Origin: a cf. Phormidesmis sp. LEGE 11477
GTDB taxonomy: Bacteria > Cyanobacteriota > Cyanobacteriia > Phormidesmidales > Phormidesmidaceae
Direction: 5' to 3'
DNA length: 64,000 nucleotides
NCBI RefSeq assembly: GCF_015207105.1
Contig: NZ_JADEXO010000007.1
Span: 1 to 64,000 of the forward strand
Shown: positions 28,521 to 38,051 of the stretch, piece by piece
Layout: the number at the start of each line of letters is the position of its first letter
How positions within the stretch are numbered: the stretch's first letter is position 1
Program-made: the position numbers and the translations under genes
The notes under the pieces: generated by a model
The model's input: the letters and a program-made list of their open reading frames with translations, nothing else
Databases searched by the model: none
What the model was told of the DNA's origin: nothing

Positions 28521-30338
28521 GTGCAGCCAGTTGACTACACGACCTTATTGGCAGCCAGTGCTGGTTTGCGTACCCACTGGCTGCCCGCTCGCTGTGAGCA
28601 GGTCTATCAACGCGATCGATACACGCTGTTCATTGCCCTTCGAACCATTGAAGCGAAGGGCTGGCTAGCGATTTCCTGGCATCCACAGGCAGCGCGCATT
28701 CACATGGCATCACCACCGCCCAAACAGCCAGACACCTTTACATTCTCTCAGCAGCTAAAGCACCAGATCGGCGGATTAGCGCTGATCGCGATCGATGTCT
28801 TATCGCCTTGGGAAAGGGTATTGGATCTACAGTTTGCGCGGCGTCCTGACGAGCCAGCACTGTGGCATCTCTACGTAGAAATCATGGGCAAGTACAGCAA
28901 TGTAATCCTGACTGCCGCAGATAACTTGATTGTGACTGCCGCTCATCAGGTCAGCGAGCAGCAATCTAGCGTCAGACCAATTCAAACTGGTCGCCCCTAT
29001 GTGCATCCGCCAGCGATTCGAGGCAAGCTGCCTTCGCCTTCGGAAGGATTTGAGGATTGGCGCGATCGCATCTCTCTGATTCCTGGCAAACTCAAAAAGA
29101 TGCTGGTCAAAGCCTCTAGCGGCGTCAGCTCATCGGTGGCCACCCAGCTAATTTGGTCCGCCGATCTCTCTGTTGATATCAGGACTGATGAACTCACAGA
29201 AGACCACTGGCAGCGTCTATTTCAGGCGTGGCAACGTTGGCTGGACTGCCTATCTACCGAAACATTCTCTTCAGCCGCCATAGACGCCACTACAGGCAAA
29301 GCCAGCTACACGGTTCTATCGGATTTATTGGTAGAAAGTGAATCAGTAAAAAGCGGCCAAGTCGTTCTAAATCCTGTCAAAAATGAACAAACGCTGCTAG
29401 ACGACTATTATCGCTATCAGTTCAACCAAGAAGAGTTTCGCCGACTGCACCATCAGCTCAGTCAAACGCTCAAGACGCGATTGGCAAAACTTAGGCAAAA
29501 AGCCAACACGTTTACCACCCGGCTACAGCAGTCTGACCAGGCAGAAGACTATCGCCGACTGGCCGATCTGCTGATGGCGCATCTATCTGAATGGCAGGTG
29601 GGTATGACCAAAATTGAGCTGACTGACTTTGAGTCTGGCCAGCCAGTGGTAATCTCGCTCAACCCTGAGAAGAACGCAGTGCAGAACGCGCAGGTGATGT
29701 ATAAGCAGCATCAAAAGCTAAAGCGAGCGCGGAGTGCGGTGATGCCGCTATTGGCTGAAGTAAAGGCTGAAATCAATTATCTAGATCAGGTAGAAGACAG
29801 CTTACTGCAAGTGCCTGCTTACCAGAGCGAGGCTGATTTAGCAGCTCTGAAAGAAACTCAGCTAGAGCTGATAGCCCAGGGATATTTGCGAGATACGAGC
29901 GGGCGATCGCAATCCACTCAAGCCGCCCAATCTAGGAACCGCCGCAAAGAAAAAGACACCATAGATTTCCGTCGCTACACCGTTCCTCAAGGGCTCGAAA
30001 TTCTCATTGGTCGCAACAATAGTCAAAACGAACAGCTTACCTTCAAGCAAGCCAGCGACTATGACCTCTGGTTTCACGCCCAAGAAATTCCAGGAAGCCA
30101 CGTCCTATTGCGCTTAGACGCAGGTGAAGTCCCTACCGATAAAACCCTACAGCTAGCCGCTAGCCTTGCTGCCTACTACAGCCGGGCTCGCCAATCGGAT
30201 CAGGTGCCCGTGGTCTATACCGAGCCTAAAAACGTATACAAGCCAAAAGGCGCGCTGCCTGGCATGGTTATCTACAAGCATGAGCAGGTCTTGTGGGGCC
30301 AACCGCAGCGGGCGCTAGACTTTATAGATGGAAAGTAA
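28521..30338 (+). CDS. NFACT (RqcH-like) ribosome-associated protein
   Basis: A 605-residue NFACT protein. The N-terminal NFACT-N domain begins QPVDYTTLLAASAGLR and includes LHLQFARRPD-like and YVEIMGKYSNVIL segments. A long coiled coil spans about 300-450. The C-terminal NFACT-R domain has ILIGRNNSQNEQLTFKQ near residue 495 and DLWFHAQEIPGSHVLLR near residue 515. RqcH recruits tRNA-Ala to obstructed 50S subunits for C-terminal tailing; cyanobacterial members are often annotated as fibronectin-binding proteins. The start is GTG with GAGG upstream. Its last 11 bases overlap dusA, so the pair is translationally coupled. Confidence 0.93.
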   Translation: MQPVDYTTLLAASAGLRTHWLPARCEQVYQRDRYTLFIALRTIEAKGWLAISWHPQAARIHMASPPPKQPDTFTFSQQLKHQIGGLALIAIDVLSPWERVLDLQFARRPDEPALWHLYVEIMGKYSNVILTAADNLIVTAAHQVSEQQSSVRPIQTGRPYVHPPAIRGKLPSPSEGFEDWRDRISLIPGKLKKMLVKASSGVSSSVATQLIWSADLSVDIRTDELTEDHWQRLFQAWQRWLDCLSTETFSSAAIDATTGKASYTVLSDLLVESESVKSGQVVLNPVKNEQTLLDDYYRYQFNQEEFRRLHHQLSQTLKTRLAKLRQKANTFTTRLQQSDQAEDYRRLADLLMAHLSEWQVGMTKIELTDFESGQPVVISLNPEKNAVQNAQVMYKQHQKLKRARSAVMPLLAEVKAEINYLDQVEDSLLQVPAYQSEADLAALKETQLELIAQGYLRDTSGRSQSTQAAQSRNRRKEKDTIDFRRYTVPQGLEILIGRNNSQNEQLTFKQASDYDLWFHAQEIPGSHVLLRLDAGEVPTDKTLQLAASLAAYYSRARQSDQVPVVYTEPKNVYKPKGALPGMVIYKHEQVLWGQPQRALDFIDGK

Positions 30339-31398
30339 TTCTGTAACTCCCATGCTTCCCCCGAGTATGCTTCCCCTAAGTATCGCTCCAATGATGGATC
30401 GTACCGATCGCCACTATCGCTTTTTCATGCGACAGATCACTCGGCGGACGCTGCTCTACACCGAAATGATCAACGCGCAGGCGATCTACCACGGCGATCT
30501 CGATCGGCTGATTGGCTTTACCCCGGACGAAAAGCCGCTGGTGCTGCAAGTCGGTGGTGACGATCCAACCCTGCTCGCTAACTGTGCGCGGCGAGCGGCT
30601 GAGTTTGGCTATAGCGAAATTAATTTGAACGTGGGGTGTCCAAGCGATCGCGTTCAAAGCGGTAACTTCGGGGCCTGCCTGATGGCTCAACCGCAGCGGG
30701 TAGCCGACTGCGTGGCGACAATGATGGCAGCCTCACCGCTGCCAGTGAGCGTCAAGCACCGGATTGGGATCGACGATCTAGACAGCTATGAAGATATGGC
30801 CAACTTTGTCACAGTGGTTGCCTCTACTGGCTGTCGTCGATTTAGCGTTCATGCTCGCAAAGCGTGGCTACAGGGGCTCAGTCCAAAAGATAATCGCAAT
30901 ATTCCACCGCTGCGCTACGTAGACGTGCATCGATTAAAGCAAGACTTTCCTCAGTTGCAAATAGAGATCAATGGCGGTTTCAAAACGTTGGAGCAAGCCA
31001 AAACCCAGCTACAAGCGGTCGATGCAGTCATGATTGGTAGAGCCGCCTACGACACTCCCTTTCTGTTTGAAAAAGCTGACCAGGAGATCTTTGGTGAAGT
31101 GGCTAAACCGCAGACACGATATCAGGTGGTAGAGTCAATGCTCCCCTATATCGACTATCACACTCACCATCGAGGTGCTAGGTTGCACAGCATTACTCGC
31201 CACATGCTGCACCTATTTCACGCCCAGCCGGGCAGTCGCATTTGGAAACAAACGCTGACACAGCAGGCTCACAAGGGTTCAGGTGCGGCGGTTGTGGCAG
31301 ACGCTCTGGCAAAGGTTCGCGACGCTGCTGAATTAGCCAGGTATCACCAGCAGATGGCGATAGATTCTAGCGTGGCGTTGATACAGACGTTGATATAA
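30328..31398 (+). CDS. dusA: tRNA-dihydrouridine(20/20a) synthase DusA
   Basis: A 356-residue FMN-dependent enzyme that makes dihydrouridine in the tRNA D-loop. SIAPMMDRTDRHYR at the N-terminus is the DusA signature. QVGGDDP near residue 73, the catalytic cysteine in NLNVGCPSDRVQSG near residue 100, and FSVHARKAWLQGLSPKDNR near residue 172 are all present. It starts inside the end of the NFACT gene. Confidence 0.95.
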   Translation: MESNSVTPMLPPSMLPLSIAPMMDRTDRHYRFFMRQITRRTLLYTEMINAQAIYHGDLDRLIGFTPDEKPLVLQVGGDDPTLLANCARRAAEFGYSEINLNVGCPSDRVQSGNFGACLMAQPQRVADCVATMMAASPLPVSVKHRIGIDDLDSYEDMANFVTVVASTGCRRFSVHARKAWLQGLSPKDNRNIPPLRYVDVHRLKQDFPQLQIEINGGFKTLEQAKTQLQAVDAVMIGRAAYDTPFLFEKADQEIFGEVAKPQTRYQVVESMLPYIDYHTHHRGARLHSITRHMLHLFHAQPGSRIWKQTLTQQAHKGSGAAVVADALAKVRDAAELARYHQQMAIDSSVALIQTLI

Positions 31399-31412
31399 CC
31401 GTTCGATCGGAT

Positions 31413-31649
31413 TTAGCTTGCTGTACTGAGTTCGTAATGTATTGCTAGGACTTCACTGTTCTCTAGCACGGCCATCGCATATTCACGGCCTTGTAGATCT
31501 GCGAACTCAACCAGATATTGAGGACTCTCTCCCTCGTAGATCGCGACGATGGTTCCTACTTGACCGGTAGGTAAACAGGATATTGACTGATACTCTGGCT
31601 CGACTAGAGTTAACCGTTCTATAGTTTTTGTTACTTGGCTGAGGTACAT
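31413..31649 (-). CDS. DUF4926-like protein
   Basis: A 78-residue protein with the DUF4926 pattern: LPTGQVGTIVAIYEGESPQYLVEFADLQG, summarised here as GQVGTIV near residue 29 and YLVEFAD near residue 45, then a C-terminal EVLAIHYEL segment. DUF4926 genes often sit beside DUF6883-type small genes or toxin-like modules; no partner is visible here. It is convergent with dusA with 14 bases between them. Confidence 0.75.
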   Translation of the reverse strand: MYLSQVTKTIERLTLVEPEYQSISCLPTGQVGTIVAIYEGESPQYLVEFADLQGREYAMAVLENSEVLAIHYELSTAS

Positions 31650-31800
31650 CTTTCAGGCTGAAAGCTCTATGTCACAACGGGCCAAGTGACGAGCCTGTAA
31701 CGAATGCATCCGGTACAGGCTCTATAGGAATAGGGTTGATATTTGCAACCGTGTCCAAAGATTTCAATACAGCCATCTGTTTTACTATGTTCCGTCCTTG

Positions 31801-34800
31801 CTAGCTCTCGTCGATTACCGCGTCGCGATCTAATAGCAGTAAATTACGTAGTTGGTCAGTGTCTAGCTCTGTCAGCCACTGTTCGCCTGCACCGACAACT
31901 TGCTCGGCCAGCGCCTTTTTGCTATTGATCATGTCGTTGATGCGTTCTTCTAAGGTGCCAGTACAGACAAATTTGTGAACCTGAACGTTTTTGGTTTGGC
32001 CGATGCGGAAGGCCCGGTCGGTGGCTTGGTTCTCGACGGCGGGGTTCCACCAGCGATCAAAGTGAAAGACATGGTTGGCGCGGGTGAGATTAAGGCCGAC
32101 GCCGCCGGCTTTGAGTGAGAGGATGAAGATTTTGGGCCCATTGGGATCGAGCTGGAAGCGATCGACCATTTCTTCGCGCTTATTTTTGGAGGTACTGCCG
32201 TAGAGGAAGAGCGATTCGGTGCCAAGGCGGTGTTCTAAATGGCTGCTGAGAAGTTTGCCCCACTCGGCGAACTGGGTAAAGATCAGGGCGCGATCGCCTT
32301 CTGCCACCACTTCTTCTAACATCTCATCTAAACGCTGCAGTTTGCCTGAACGTCTAGCTTTACCTAGGCTATCTTGCTGCAAGAACTGCGCCGGATGGTT
32401 ACAAATCTGCTTGAGCTTGACTAGGAGCCCTAAAATCATGCCGCGTCGCTGTACGCCTGTCGCTTCATCAATTTCGCCTAGCGTACTGTCTACCAGCTTT
32501 TGATAGAGTCTGGCCTGCTCGGATGAGAGCCCACAGAAGACAGTCATCTCTTGTTTTTCGGGTAAGTCTTGAATGATGGTGCGATCGGTTTTTAGACGGC
32601 GCAAGATGAAGGGCTGGACCAGCGATCGCAAGGTCTTTAGCGAATCCGTATCCCCATATTTCTCAATCGGCGTAGCAAAGCGCCGCTTAAAGAAATTCAG
32701 CGGGCCGAGATAGCCAGGATTGAGAAAGTCCATAATTGCCCACAGCTCAGACAGCCGGTTCTCAACGGGTGTACCGGTTAGCGCAATGCGAAACTCGCTT
32801 TCAATTTCTCGTACGGCCACAGACTGCTTTGCCGTCGGATTCTTAATATTTTGCGCTTCATCGAGCACCATCCCCCGCCACTCGACCCGCTTAAGGTCTT
32901 TCAAATCTCGCTGTACCAGCGTATAGCTCGTGATCACCAGATCTAGCTTCTGTGTGGCCTTTACCAGCGCTGCCCCCTTCGGACGTTTGTCGCCGTGATA
33001 GACCAAAGTCTTCACCTGATTCGGCGCAAACTTACTCACCTCCCGCTGCCAGTTTGTCAACACAGAGGTTGGACATACCAGCAAAACAGGGCCACCCAGC
33101 GCCTTCTCCTGCTTCAGATACAGCAAAAAGGCAATCAGCTGAACCGTCTTACCCAAGCCCATATCGTCCGCCAGACATGCGCCGAGTCCCCACTGCTCTA
33201 GGAATGAAAGCCACGAAACTCCTTTGGCTTGGTAAGGACGCAGCTGCCCAGCAAAGCCGTCCGGTTCCGTCATCGGCTCTAGACTTTGATTGCCAGTCGT
33301 CATGGTAGAAATCAGTTCATCTAGCTTGCCAGAGGCATCGAATTTCACCACTGGCAGCTTGTCGATCAGTTGATTGTCGCCGGTGCTAATTCGCAGCGCT
33401 TCCTCGACCGAGAGCTTAGTCTGGCCCTTACGCTTCTCAAAGAAGTCTTTAGCGGCTCGCACATCTTGCGGACGCAGCTCCACCCACTGGCCATTAATTT
33501 CAACCAGCGGTGTTCCCTGCGTAATCAGCTCGTCAAATTCTGATTTGCTCAGAACCTGACCGCCGACAGACAGCTCCCACTTGAAGTTGAGCAGGCTCTG
33601 CAACCCTAGCCGCTGAGTCTTCGGCGGGGCCGTAGCACTGATCTGTAGTCCTAGTCGGCTAGCGCCAACCTTACTTGGATCGACTAGATTATCGGGCAAG
33701 ATGACGCCGAAGCCGCTGTCTTGCAGTCGCCAAACGGTCGTTTTGAGAAACTGAAAGGCTTCAATCGGACCCAGCACGCATTCAGTTGGACTGGGCTGAA
33801 CCAACGTTTGTTTGATCGGTTCATAAAGCCTAGTCGCCCGGCCCAAGCCGCCTAGCAGCGTTTCCTGGGGCGCGTCTATCGTTCGCCCTTGATAGGAAAA
33901 CTCATCGGTAGGGTGCTGCCAGATCAAGCTGGCATCTACTTTGTAGTCATCATCGTCAATCGCCTGCAAGCCGTAGCGCAAGGTCCAGTCTTGCGTATCA
34001 GCAGCGGTTGGCGGCACGAGCTGAAAGCAGGTGCGAAACCCTTCTACTGTATCGGTTAGGTTCTGCAGCGGTGCGGTCCAGGTGTTGATCGCATCGTTGA
34101 GTCGAACGACACCCGCAGGGGTGCTTTCAAAGTGAGGATCTTCTGCGCCCAGCGCGTCTAGCCACTCGGGCAGGGGCAGATCTTTGCTGAGAGCGGCATT
34201 CTGTAAGGTGTTGTCCTTGGCAATACTACGAACTTGGGCATCGACGATGGTTTCTAGAAAGCTACGAACCAGTGATTCGTTGGAACTGGGCAGGTCTATT
34301 TTGAGCGCAGACGCTTTCTTTGGAGTGGGGGTTAGGTAGCTGCGGCAGATGAGCGGGATGCGATCACAAAAATCTTTGAGTCGAGTTTGGTCAGTGGCAC
34401 TATCGAGTAAAAGCTGCCAGGTGGCGATCGCTCCTTTCTTATCGCCCCCTACTACAGGCACAAACTTGCCTCTAGCCAGCAGATCTAGACACCACCGCGC
34501 TAGATGTGACCAATAGCGCAGATCGTCTCCAACAAAAGCGCTCATTTCTGAATGGCCCAAAGGCAGCGCGGTCAAAAGCTTCACCGTTATCGTCGGCTGC
34601 AATAGTCCACCGGAGACTTCCCAAGGGTGCAAAGCAGGGGCGATTGTAGAATCGGCAGATAGAACCGGCAGAAGTCCAACGGCTTCCAGCTTGGCCTGTT
34701 TCGATTTCTTGGACTTAGTGTCTATCGGCGCGTCTACTAGCGGTGAATTGTTAAATAGCGTCGGTAATACGACTGCTCTAGAAAGCCAGTTGCTTGCCAG

Positions 34801-35082
34801 CTTAGCTTTCCGGCTTGTGGTCTTCGCAGATCCCGATCGAGATCGCTTGCTCGCCTTAGCTGTTCCTAGCTCAGCCTGCATCCATGAAAGATCAAGCTCG
34901 TCACTTTTTTGAAAACTGTCCTTTAGCTCCGCCGCCGATAGCTGATAGGGATGAACAGGCAGTGCTAGCTGCTCGTCTGTACTGAGCATCGATAGCTGCG
35001 TCGGCTCAGCCTTCCGCCAGGTTTCACCCCATAGGAAAAACCGCTGAAGGTCGGGTAGCCAGTTACCGTGTAAAGTTGCCAT
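31801..35082 (-). CDS. SNF2-family helicase-like ATPase
   Basis: A 1093-residue bacterial Swi2/Snf2 protein. Residues 1-600 form the bacterial SNF2-associated region. Walker A is DDMGLGKTVQ near residue 640, motif II is VLDEAQNIKN near residue 735 and motif III is LTGTPVENRL near residue 765. The helicase C-domain has KAGGVGLNL and ends with HFDRWWNPAVENQATDRAFR near residue 1020. A basic Ser/Lys-rich tract (KASKRSRSGSAKTTSRK) lies near residue 75. These enzymes translocate on duplex DNA. A functional link to the nearby genes is not evident. The start is ATG. Confidence 0.95.
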   Translation of the reverse strand: MATLHGNWLPDLQRFFLWGETWRKAEPTQLSMLSTDEQLALPVHPYQLSAAELKDSFQKSDELDLSWMQAELGTAKASKRSRSGSAKTTSRKAKLASNWLSRAVVLPTLFNNSPLVDAPIDTKSKKSKQAKLEAVGLLPVLSADSTIAPALHPWEVSGGLLQPTITVKLLTALPLGHSEMSAFVGDDLRYWSHLARWCLDLLARGKFVPVVGGDKKGAIATWQLLLDSATDQTRLKDFCDRIPLICRSYLTPTPKKASALKIDLPSSNESLVRSFLETIVDAQVRSIAKDNTLQNAALSKDLPLPEWLDALGAEDPHFESTPAGVVRLNDAINTWTAPLQNLTDTVEGFRTCFQLVPPTAADTQDWTLRYGLQAIDDDDYKVDASLIWQHPTDEFSYQGRTIDAPQETLLGGLGRATRLYEPIKQTLVQPSPTECVLGPIEAFQFLKTTVWRLQDSGFGVILPDNLVDPSKVGASRLGLQISATAPPKTQRLGLQSLLNFKWELSVGGQVLSKSEFDELITQGTPLVEINGQWVELRPQDVRAAKDFFEKRKGQTKLSVEEALRISTGDNQLIDKLPVVKFDASGKLDELISTMTTGNQSLEPMTEPDGFAGQLRPYQAKGVSWLSFLEQWGLGACLADDMGLGKTVQLIAFLLYLKQEKALGGPVLLVCPTSVLTNWQREVSKFAPNQVKTLVYHGDKRPKGAALVKATQKLDLVITSYTLVQRDLKDLKRVEWRGMVLDEAQNIKNPTAKQSVAVREIESEFRIALTGTPVENRLSELWAIMDFLNPGYLGPLNFFKRRFATPIEKYGDTDSLKTLRSLVQPFILRRLKTDRTIIQDLPEKQEMTVFCGLSSEQARLYQKLVDSTLGEIDEATGVQRRGMILGLLVKLKQICNHPAQFLQQDSLGKARRSGKLQRLDEMLEEVVAEGDRALIFTQFAEWGKLLSSHLEHRLGTESLFLYGSTSKNKREEMVDRFQLDPNGPKIFILSLKAGGVGLNLTRANHVFHFDRWWNPAVENQATDRAFRIGQTKNVQVHKFVCTGTLEERINDMINSKKALAEQVVGAGEQWLTELDTDQLRNLLLLDRDAVIDES

Positions 35083-35301
35083 GGGCTAAGAACGCTCAAA
35101 TGTATCTAAATTGGTCTCTAAATCTGGAAGGGGAGTTTAGAAAGGGATGTCTATACAGCTGCTTTAAATGGGTCTATACGATAGCTAGTCACTTCGCTGT
35201 AGCTATGAAGATTTCACTTTTATCGCTATCTAGAAACAAGTTTGAAGCTAGATTTCTGCCAGGCCAAAACGATTAGAGCACTGTCTTTCAAAGCGCTATC
35301 T

Positions 35302-36258
35302 TTACGCTTTTCCTTCGAACTGTTCGTACGCTGCAACGATGCGCTGAACCAAAGCATGACGAACGACATCTGCTTTGGTCAGTTCACAAAATTCGATACC
35401 GTCGACACCTTTGAGAATCTTAGCGGCCATTGCCAGTCCTGACTGCTGATATTGAGGCAAATCTGTCTGGGTGATGTCGCCGGTCACGACCATCCGCGAA
35501 TGAAAGCCTAAGCGAGTGAGCACCATCTTCATCTGGGCGGGCGTCGTGTTTTGCGCCTCGTCCAAAATAACGAATGCATTGCTCAGCGTGCGCCCTCGCA
35601 TGTATGCCAGTGGGGCCACTTCAATCACGCCTTTTTCCATCAGGTGGGGAATGCGCTCAGGATCTAACAGCTCGTGTAGGGCATCGTACAAGGGACGCAG
35701 GTAGGGATTCACTTTTTCTTGCAAGTCCCCTGGCAAGAAGCCTAGACGCTCCCCGGCTTCTACCGCAGGCCGAGTCAAGATCAGCCGTTCGTATTCCTCA
35801 TTCATCAGCGCCTTGACAGCGACCATGGCCGCGAGAAAGGTTTTGCCGGTACCCGCTGGCCCCGTACAGAAGGTCAGATCGCTAGTTCGTAGCGCTTTGA
35901 TGTACTGCTGCTGACGAAAGGTCTTGGCACGGATGATTTGGCCGCGACGGGTGGTGGCGACTACGTCTTTTTGAATCGACTGTAGCTCTTCGGCCCTATG
36001 AGTATCTAGCGCGTGGATGGCGGTCAGCACATCGGTCACAGCGATCGCCTGTCCCTGACTCCAGGTAGGCTCTAGGGTCTCTACAATTCGCTTGACCCGG
36101 TTTACCTGATTTTCGGTGCCCGCAATGTTGAGCTCACTACCTCGCAGCACCACGACTGCCCCTGTCTGCTGAGCAATCCGTTTGATATTTTCTTCCCGAG
36201 GGCCTGCTAGTGCGATCGCATTCTCAGGGCTCATCAGGCCGAGTTTATAATTTCCCAT
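35302..36258 (-). CDS. phoH: PhoH family protein
   Basis: A 318-residue PhoH/PhoL ATPase. A KH-like N-terminal segment spans about 15-75. Walker A is GPAGTGKTFLAA near residue 138 and Walker B lies in AFVILDEAQNTTPAQMK near residue 230. TRLGFHSRMVVTGDITQTDLP follows, shown in part. PhoH-type ATPases act in RNA processing and ribosome assembly. The gene follows the KH-domain and rpsP genes on the same strand, the conserved cyanobacterial order. The true start ATG is the third of three tandem ATGGGA units (see the repeat entry). Confidence 0.94.
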   Translation of the reverse strand: MGNYKLGLMSPENAIALAGPREENIKRIAQQTGAVVVLRGSELNIAGTENQVNRVKRIVETLEPTWSQGQAIAVTDVLTAIHALDTHRAEELQSIQKDVVATTRRGQIIRAKTFRQQQYIKALRTSDLTFCTGPAGTGKTFLAAMVAVKALMNEEYERLILTRPAVEAGERLGFLPGDLQEKVNPYLRPLYDALHELLDPERIPHLMEKGVIEVAPLAYMRGRTLSNAFVILDEAQNTTPAQMKMVLTRLGFHSRMVVTGDITQTDLPQYQQSGLAMAAKILKGVDGIEFCELTKADVVRHALVQRIVAAYEQFEGKA

Positions 36259-36302
36259 TCAGCTAGAATTTCCCATTCAGCTAGAACTTCCCATTCAGCT
36301 AG
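36254..36302 (-). repeat. Three 18-bp tandem units at the phoH start
   Basis: CCCATTCAGCTAG (plus-strand reading) occurs at 36254-36266, 36272-36284 and 36290-36302. Read on the minus strand, each unit supplies CTGAATGGGAA. The first two ATGs open five-codon frames (MGSSS and MGNSS) that each end in TGA just before the next ATG; the third is the phoH start. Confidence 0.93.
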
Positions 36303-36510
36303 TAGTAGAAACCTAAAAAGTAGCCAGTCTGTAACAGCTAGCACTTAAACATCGAGTGAACATCACTTAAGCATCGAGTAAACACTGAGTGCTAAAGAAA
36401 TGATAAAGAGCGCAAAAAGAAAAGAAGCCAACAGCCAAACGATGCAAGCACCTTCAGCCTAACGCTTTCGATCACATATTTTCGACTTTAGAAAAAACCT
36501 GTGTGGCAAA

Positions 36511-36915
36511 TTAAGCACTAGGCTTAGGCTTTTTCTTTGGAGGCGCAGGATTCGTACTCGCTCGTTGGGGTGGTTTTCTATCACCGCTGCCACGACCTCG
36601 GCCACCGCCACGACCTCTACTACTGTGATCGCCACCGCTGCCCCGCTCGGACCTTTCGGGCTGAGGCTCACCAAAGACACTGAGATTGACTGTCATTTCC
36701 TCAAGCTGGCCAGCCACCATAATCGTTTGACGAATCGCCTTAATGTTGCGACCGCCTCGACCAAACACCCGGCCTTTGTCTTCTTCTTCGTTAAAAGCAG
36801 CCCTTAGCCAAAGCTTCTTACCACCCGATAAAGATTCAATATGAAACTTAAGCTCCTCTGGCTTGTCCAGAAAAGGCTCCATCAGATAACGCGCTAGCGC
36901 TTCGTAATCAGCCAT
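36511..36915 (-). CDS. KH-domain RNA-binding protein (KhpA-like) with RG-rich tail
   Basis: A 134-residue KhpA-type protein. The KH GxxG loop is GRGGRNIKAIR near residue 52. From residue 90 the tail is Arg/Gly-rich (GRGGGRGRGSGDRK) and then basic and Pro-rich, longer than the typical KhpA of about 80 residues. KhpA proteins bind RNA, often with KhpB. It lies between rpsP and phoH on one strand, the standard arrangement. The tail could add nonspecific RNA binding or promote condensates; that is an inference. Confidence 0.9.
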   Translation of the reverse strand: MADYEALARYLMEPFLDKPEELKFHIESLSGGKKLWLRAAFNEEEDKGRVFGRGGRNIKAIRQTIMVAGQLEEMTVNLSVFGEPQPERSERGSGGDHSSRGRGGGRGRGSGDRKPPQRASTNPAPPKKKPKPSA

Positions 36916-36990
36916 ATTTTCACCTATATCAAGTCGAAAATGAGCCTGTTCAGTCGGCTCACAAAAACACGAGCGTCAAGGAAGCGATCG

Positions 36991-37239
36991 CTAGCTACTA
37001 AGCTGCTCGTATACATTCGCCTTCCTCAAGATATCCGCAACGGTTCTAGTCGGCTGAGCGCCTTCTTTGAGCCACTTTACAATCGCAGGGACTTCTAGGC
37101 GAGTCTCATCAGTTCTAGGGTTGTAAAAGCCTAGCTCTTCTAACGGACGACCATCACGGCGGTCTTGAGCTCGCATCGCGACTATACGGTAGCTAACTTC
37201 GCGCTTTTTTCCATAGCGCTTGAGTCGAATCTTGATCAT
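36991..37239 (-). CDS. rpsP: 30S ribosomal protein S16
   Basis: An 82-residue S16 with the canonical [20 protein letters not shown] start, [17 protein letters not shown] at residues 27-43 and the WLKEGAQPT segment near residue 60. It is the first gene of an rpsP-KH-phoH group on the minus strand. Confidence 0.98.
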   Translation of the reverse strand: MIKIRLKRYGKKREVSYRIVAMRAQDRRDGRPLEELGFYNPRTDETRLEVPAIVKWLKEGAQPTRTVADILRKANVYEQLSS

Positions 37240-37468
37240 TTGCAGGGTAATAACGGCCTAGCCGAACAGTGTAAGAATATGAACTAATTAGAGCACTCGA
37301 TTTTAACACCCACTGCTATGTTCGGGCAAAGGAATTTGGTCTAGTCAACTCTCTGGCACGAAGAATGATGCCAAACTCGAAGTCATGGCGCGAGCACTAC
37401 CGCGCCAGCCTCAACTTTGCCCGCTTCTAGCATAGAGCTGACAGGCTTAGCTAGCATAGAATCAAGCG

Positions 37469-37494
37469 GCTCAGCATGGCTTTTAAAGCTGAGC
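37469..37494 (-). terminator. Possible hairpin downstream of psbN
   Basis: GCTCAGC at 37469-37475 pairs with GCTGAGC at 37488-37494, 29 bases past the psbN stop. There is no T-tract, so the terminator role is uncertain. Confidence 0.35.
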
Positions 37495-37522
37495 TAGCCA
37501 GACTGAGCTAGTCCTCGCTGGT

Positions 37523-37663
37523 CTAGTCTTCATGATCCTCGAACGGATCACTTAGCTGCTTGGCTGGTGGACCAAACGCTGTGTATACGGCAAACGCAGT
37601 GAAGGCAAAGACGATCGTCGCTACGGACACAATAAGAACTGTTGCAGAATCTAAGTTTTCCAT
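37523..37663 (-). CDS. psbN: Photosystem II assembly protein PsbN
   Basis: A 46-residue single-helix thylakoid protein that is easily missed because of its size. The translation begins MENLDSATVLIVSVATIVF and ends in AFGPPAKQLSDPFEDHED, the diagnostic PsbN C-terminus. PsbN is not a subunit of mature photosystem II but is needed for reaction-centre assembly and repair. It is divergent from psbH, as in most cyanobacteria and plastids, with 69 bases between the starts. Confidence 0.95.
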   Translation of the reverse strand: MENLDSATVLIVSVATIVFAFTAFAVYTAFGPPAKQLSDPFEDHED

Positions 37664-37732
37664 TTAGTTTTTTTCGTGATTTCCTCTATGATATTACAGA
37701 ATATAAAGTAAAGTTTACCTCCAGATCTCCCC

Positions 37733-37936
37733 ATGGCACAGCGCACAAAGTTGGGCAACCTCCTAAAGCCCTTGAACTCTGAATACGGTAAGGTCTCTCC
37801 TGGATGGGGAACAACGCCGGTAATGGGCGTGTTTATGGTTCTGTTCCTAGTATTCTTGCTGATCATCCTTCAGCTATACAATTCTTCTTTGATCATTAAC
37901 AACGTTGATGTCGATTGGAGAAGTCTCGGCAACTAG
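37733..37936 (+). CDS. psbH: Photosystem II protein PsbH
   Basis: A 67-residue photosystem II subunit. The N-terminus [20 protein letters not shown], the [13 protein letters not shown] turn near residue 24 and a single membrane helix (residues about 30-52, ending QLYNSSLII) match PsbH. It stabilises QB binding and the D1-CP47 side of the complex. The psbN/psbH divergent pair is conserved. A hairpin terminator follows at 38052. Confidence 0.97.
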   Translation: MAQRTKLGNLLKPLNSEYGKVSPGWGTTPVMGVFMVLFLVFLLIILQLYNSSLIINNVDVDWRSLGN

Positions 37937-38031
37937 CTCAGCGTTTGCCGCTGGCCTGCTAGTCGAACTGCTAGTTGAACTGAGGTACTCGCTGCACATG
38001 CTTCAAAGATTGGCTGCAGATATTAGCTGGC

Positions 38032-38048
38032 TAACAGTACTACTGTTA
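38032..38048. promoter_or_regulatory. 17-bp palindrome between psbH and tatA
   Basis: TAACAGTA at 38032 and TACTGTTA at 38041 are perfect inverted copies around a single C. It could be an operator for tatA or a cruciform-forming site; it sits just ahead of the psbH terminator stem. Confidence 0.4.
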
Positions 38049-38051
38049 AAC

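Noticed and set aside
37651-37866. 71-codon minus-strand frame opposite psbH
   Set aside because: It is antisense to the well-supported psbH and has no recognisable features; psbN is the true minus-strand gene here.
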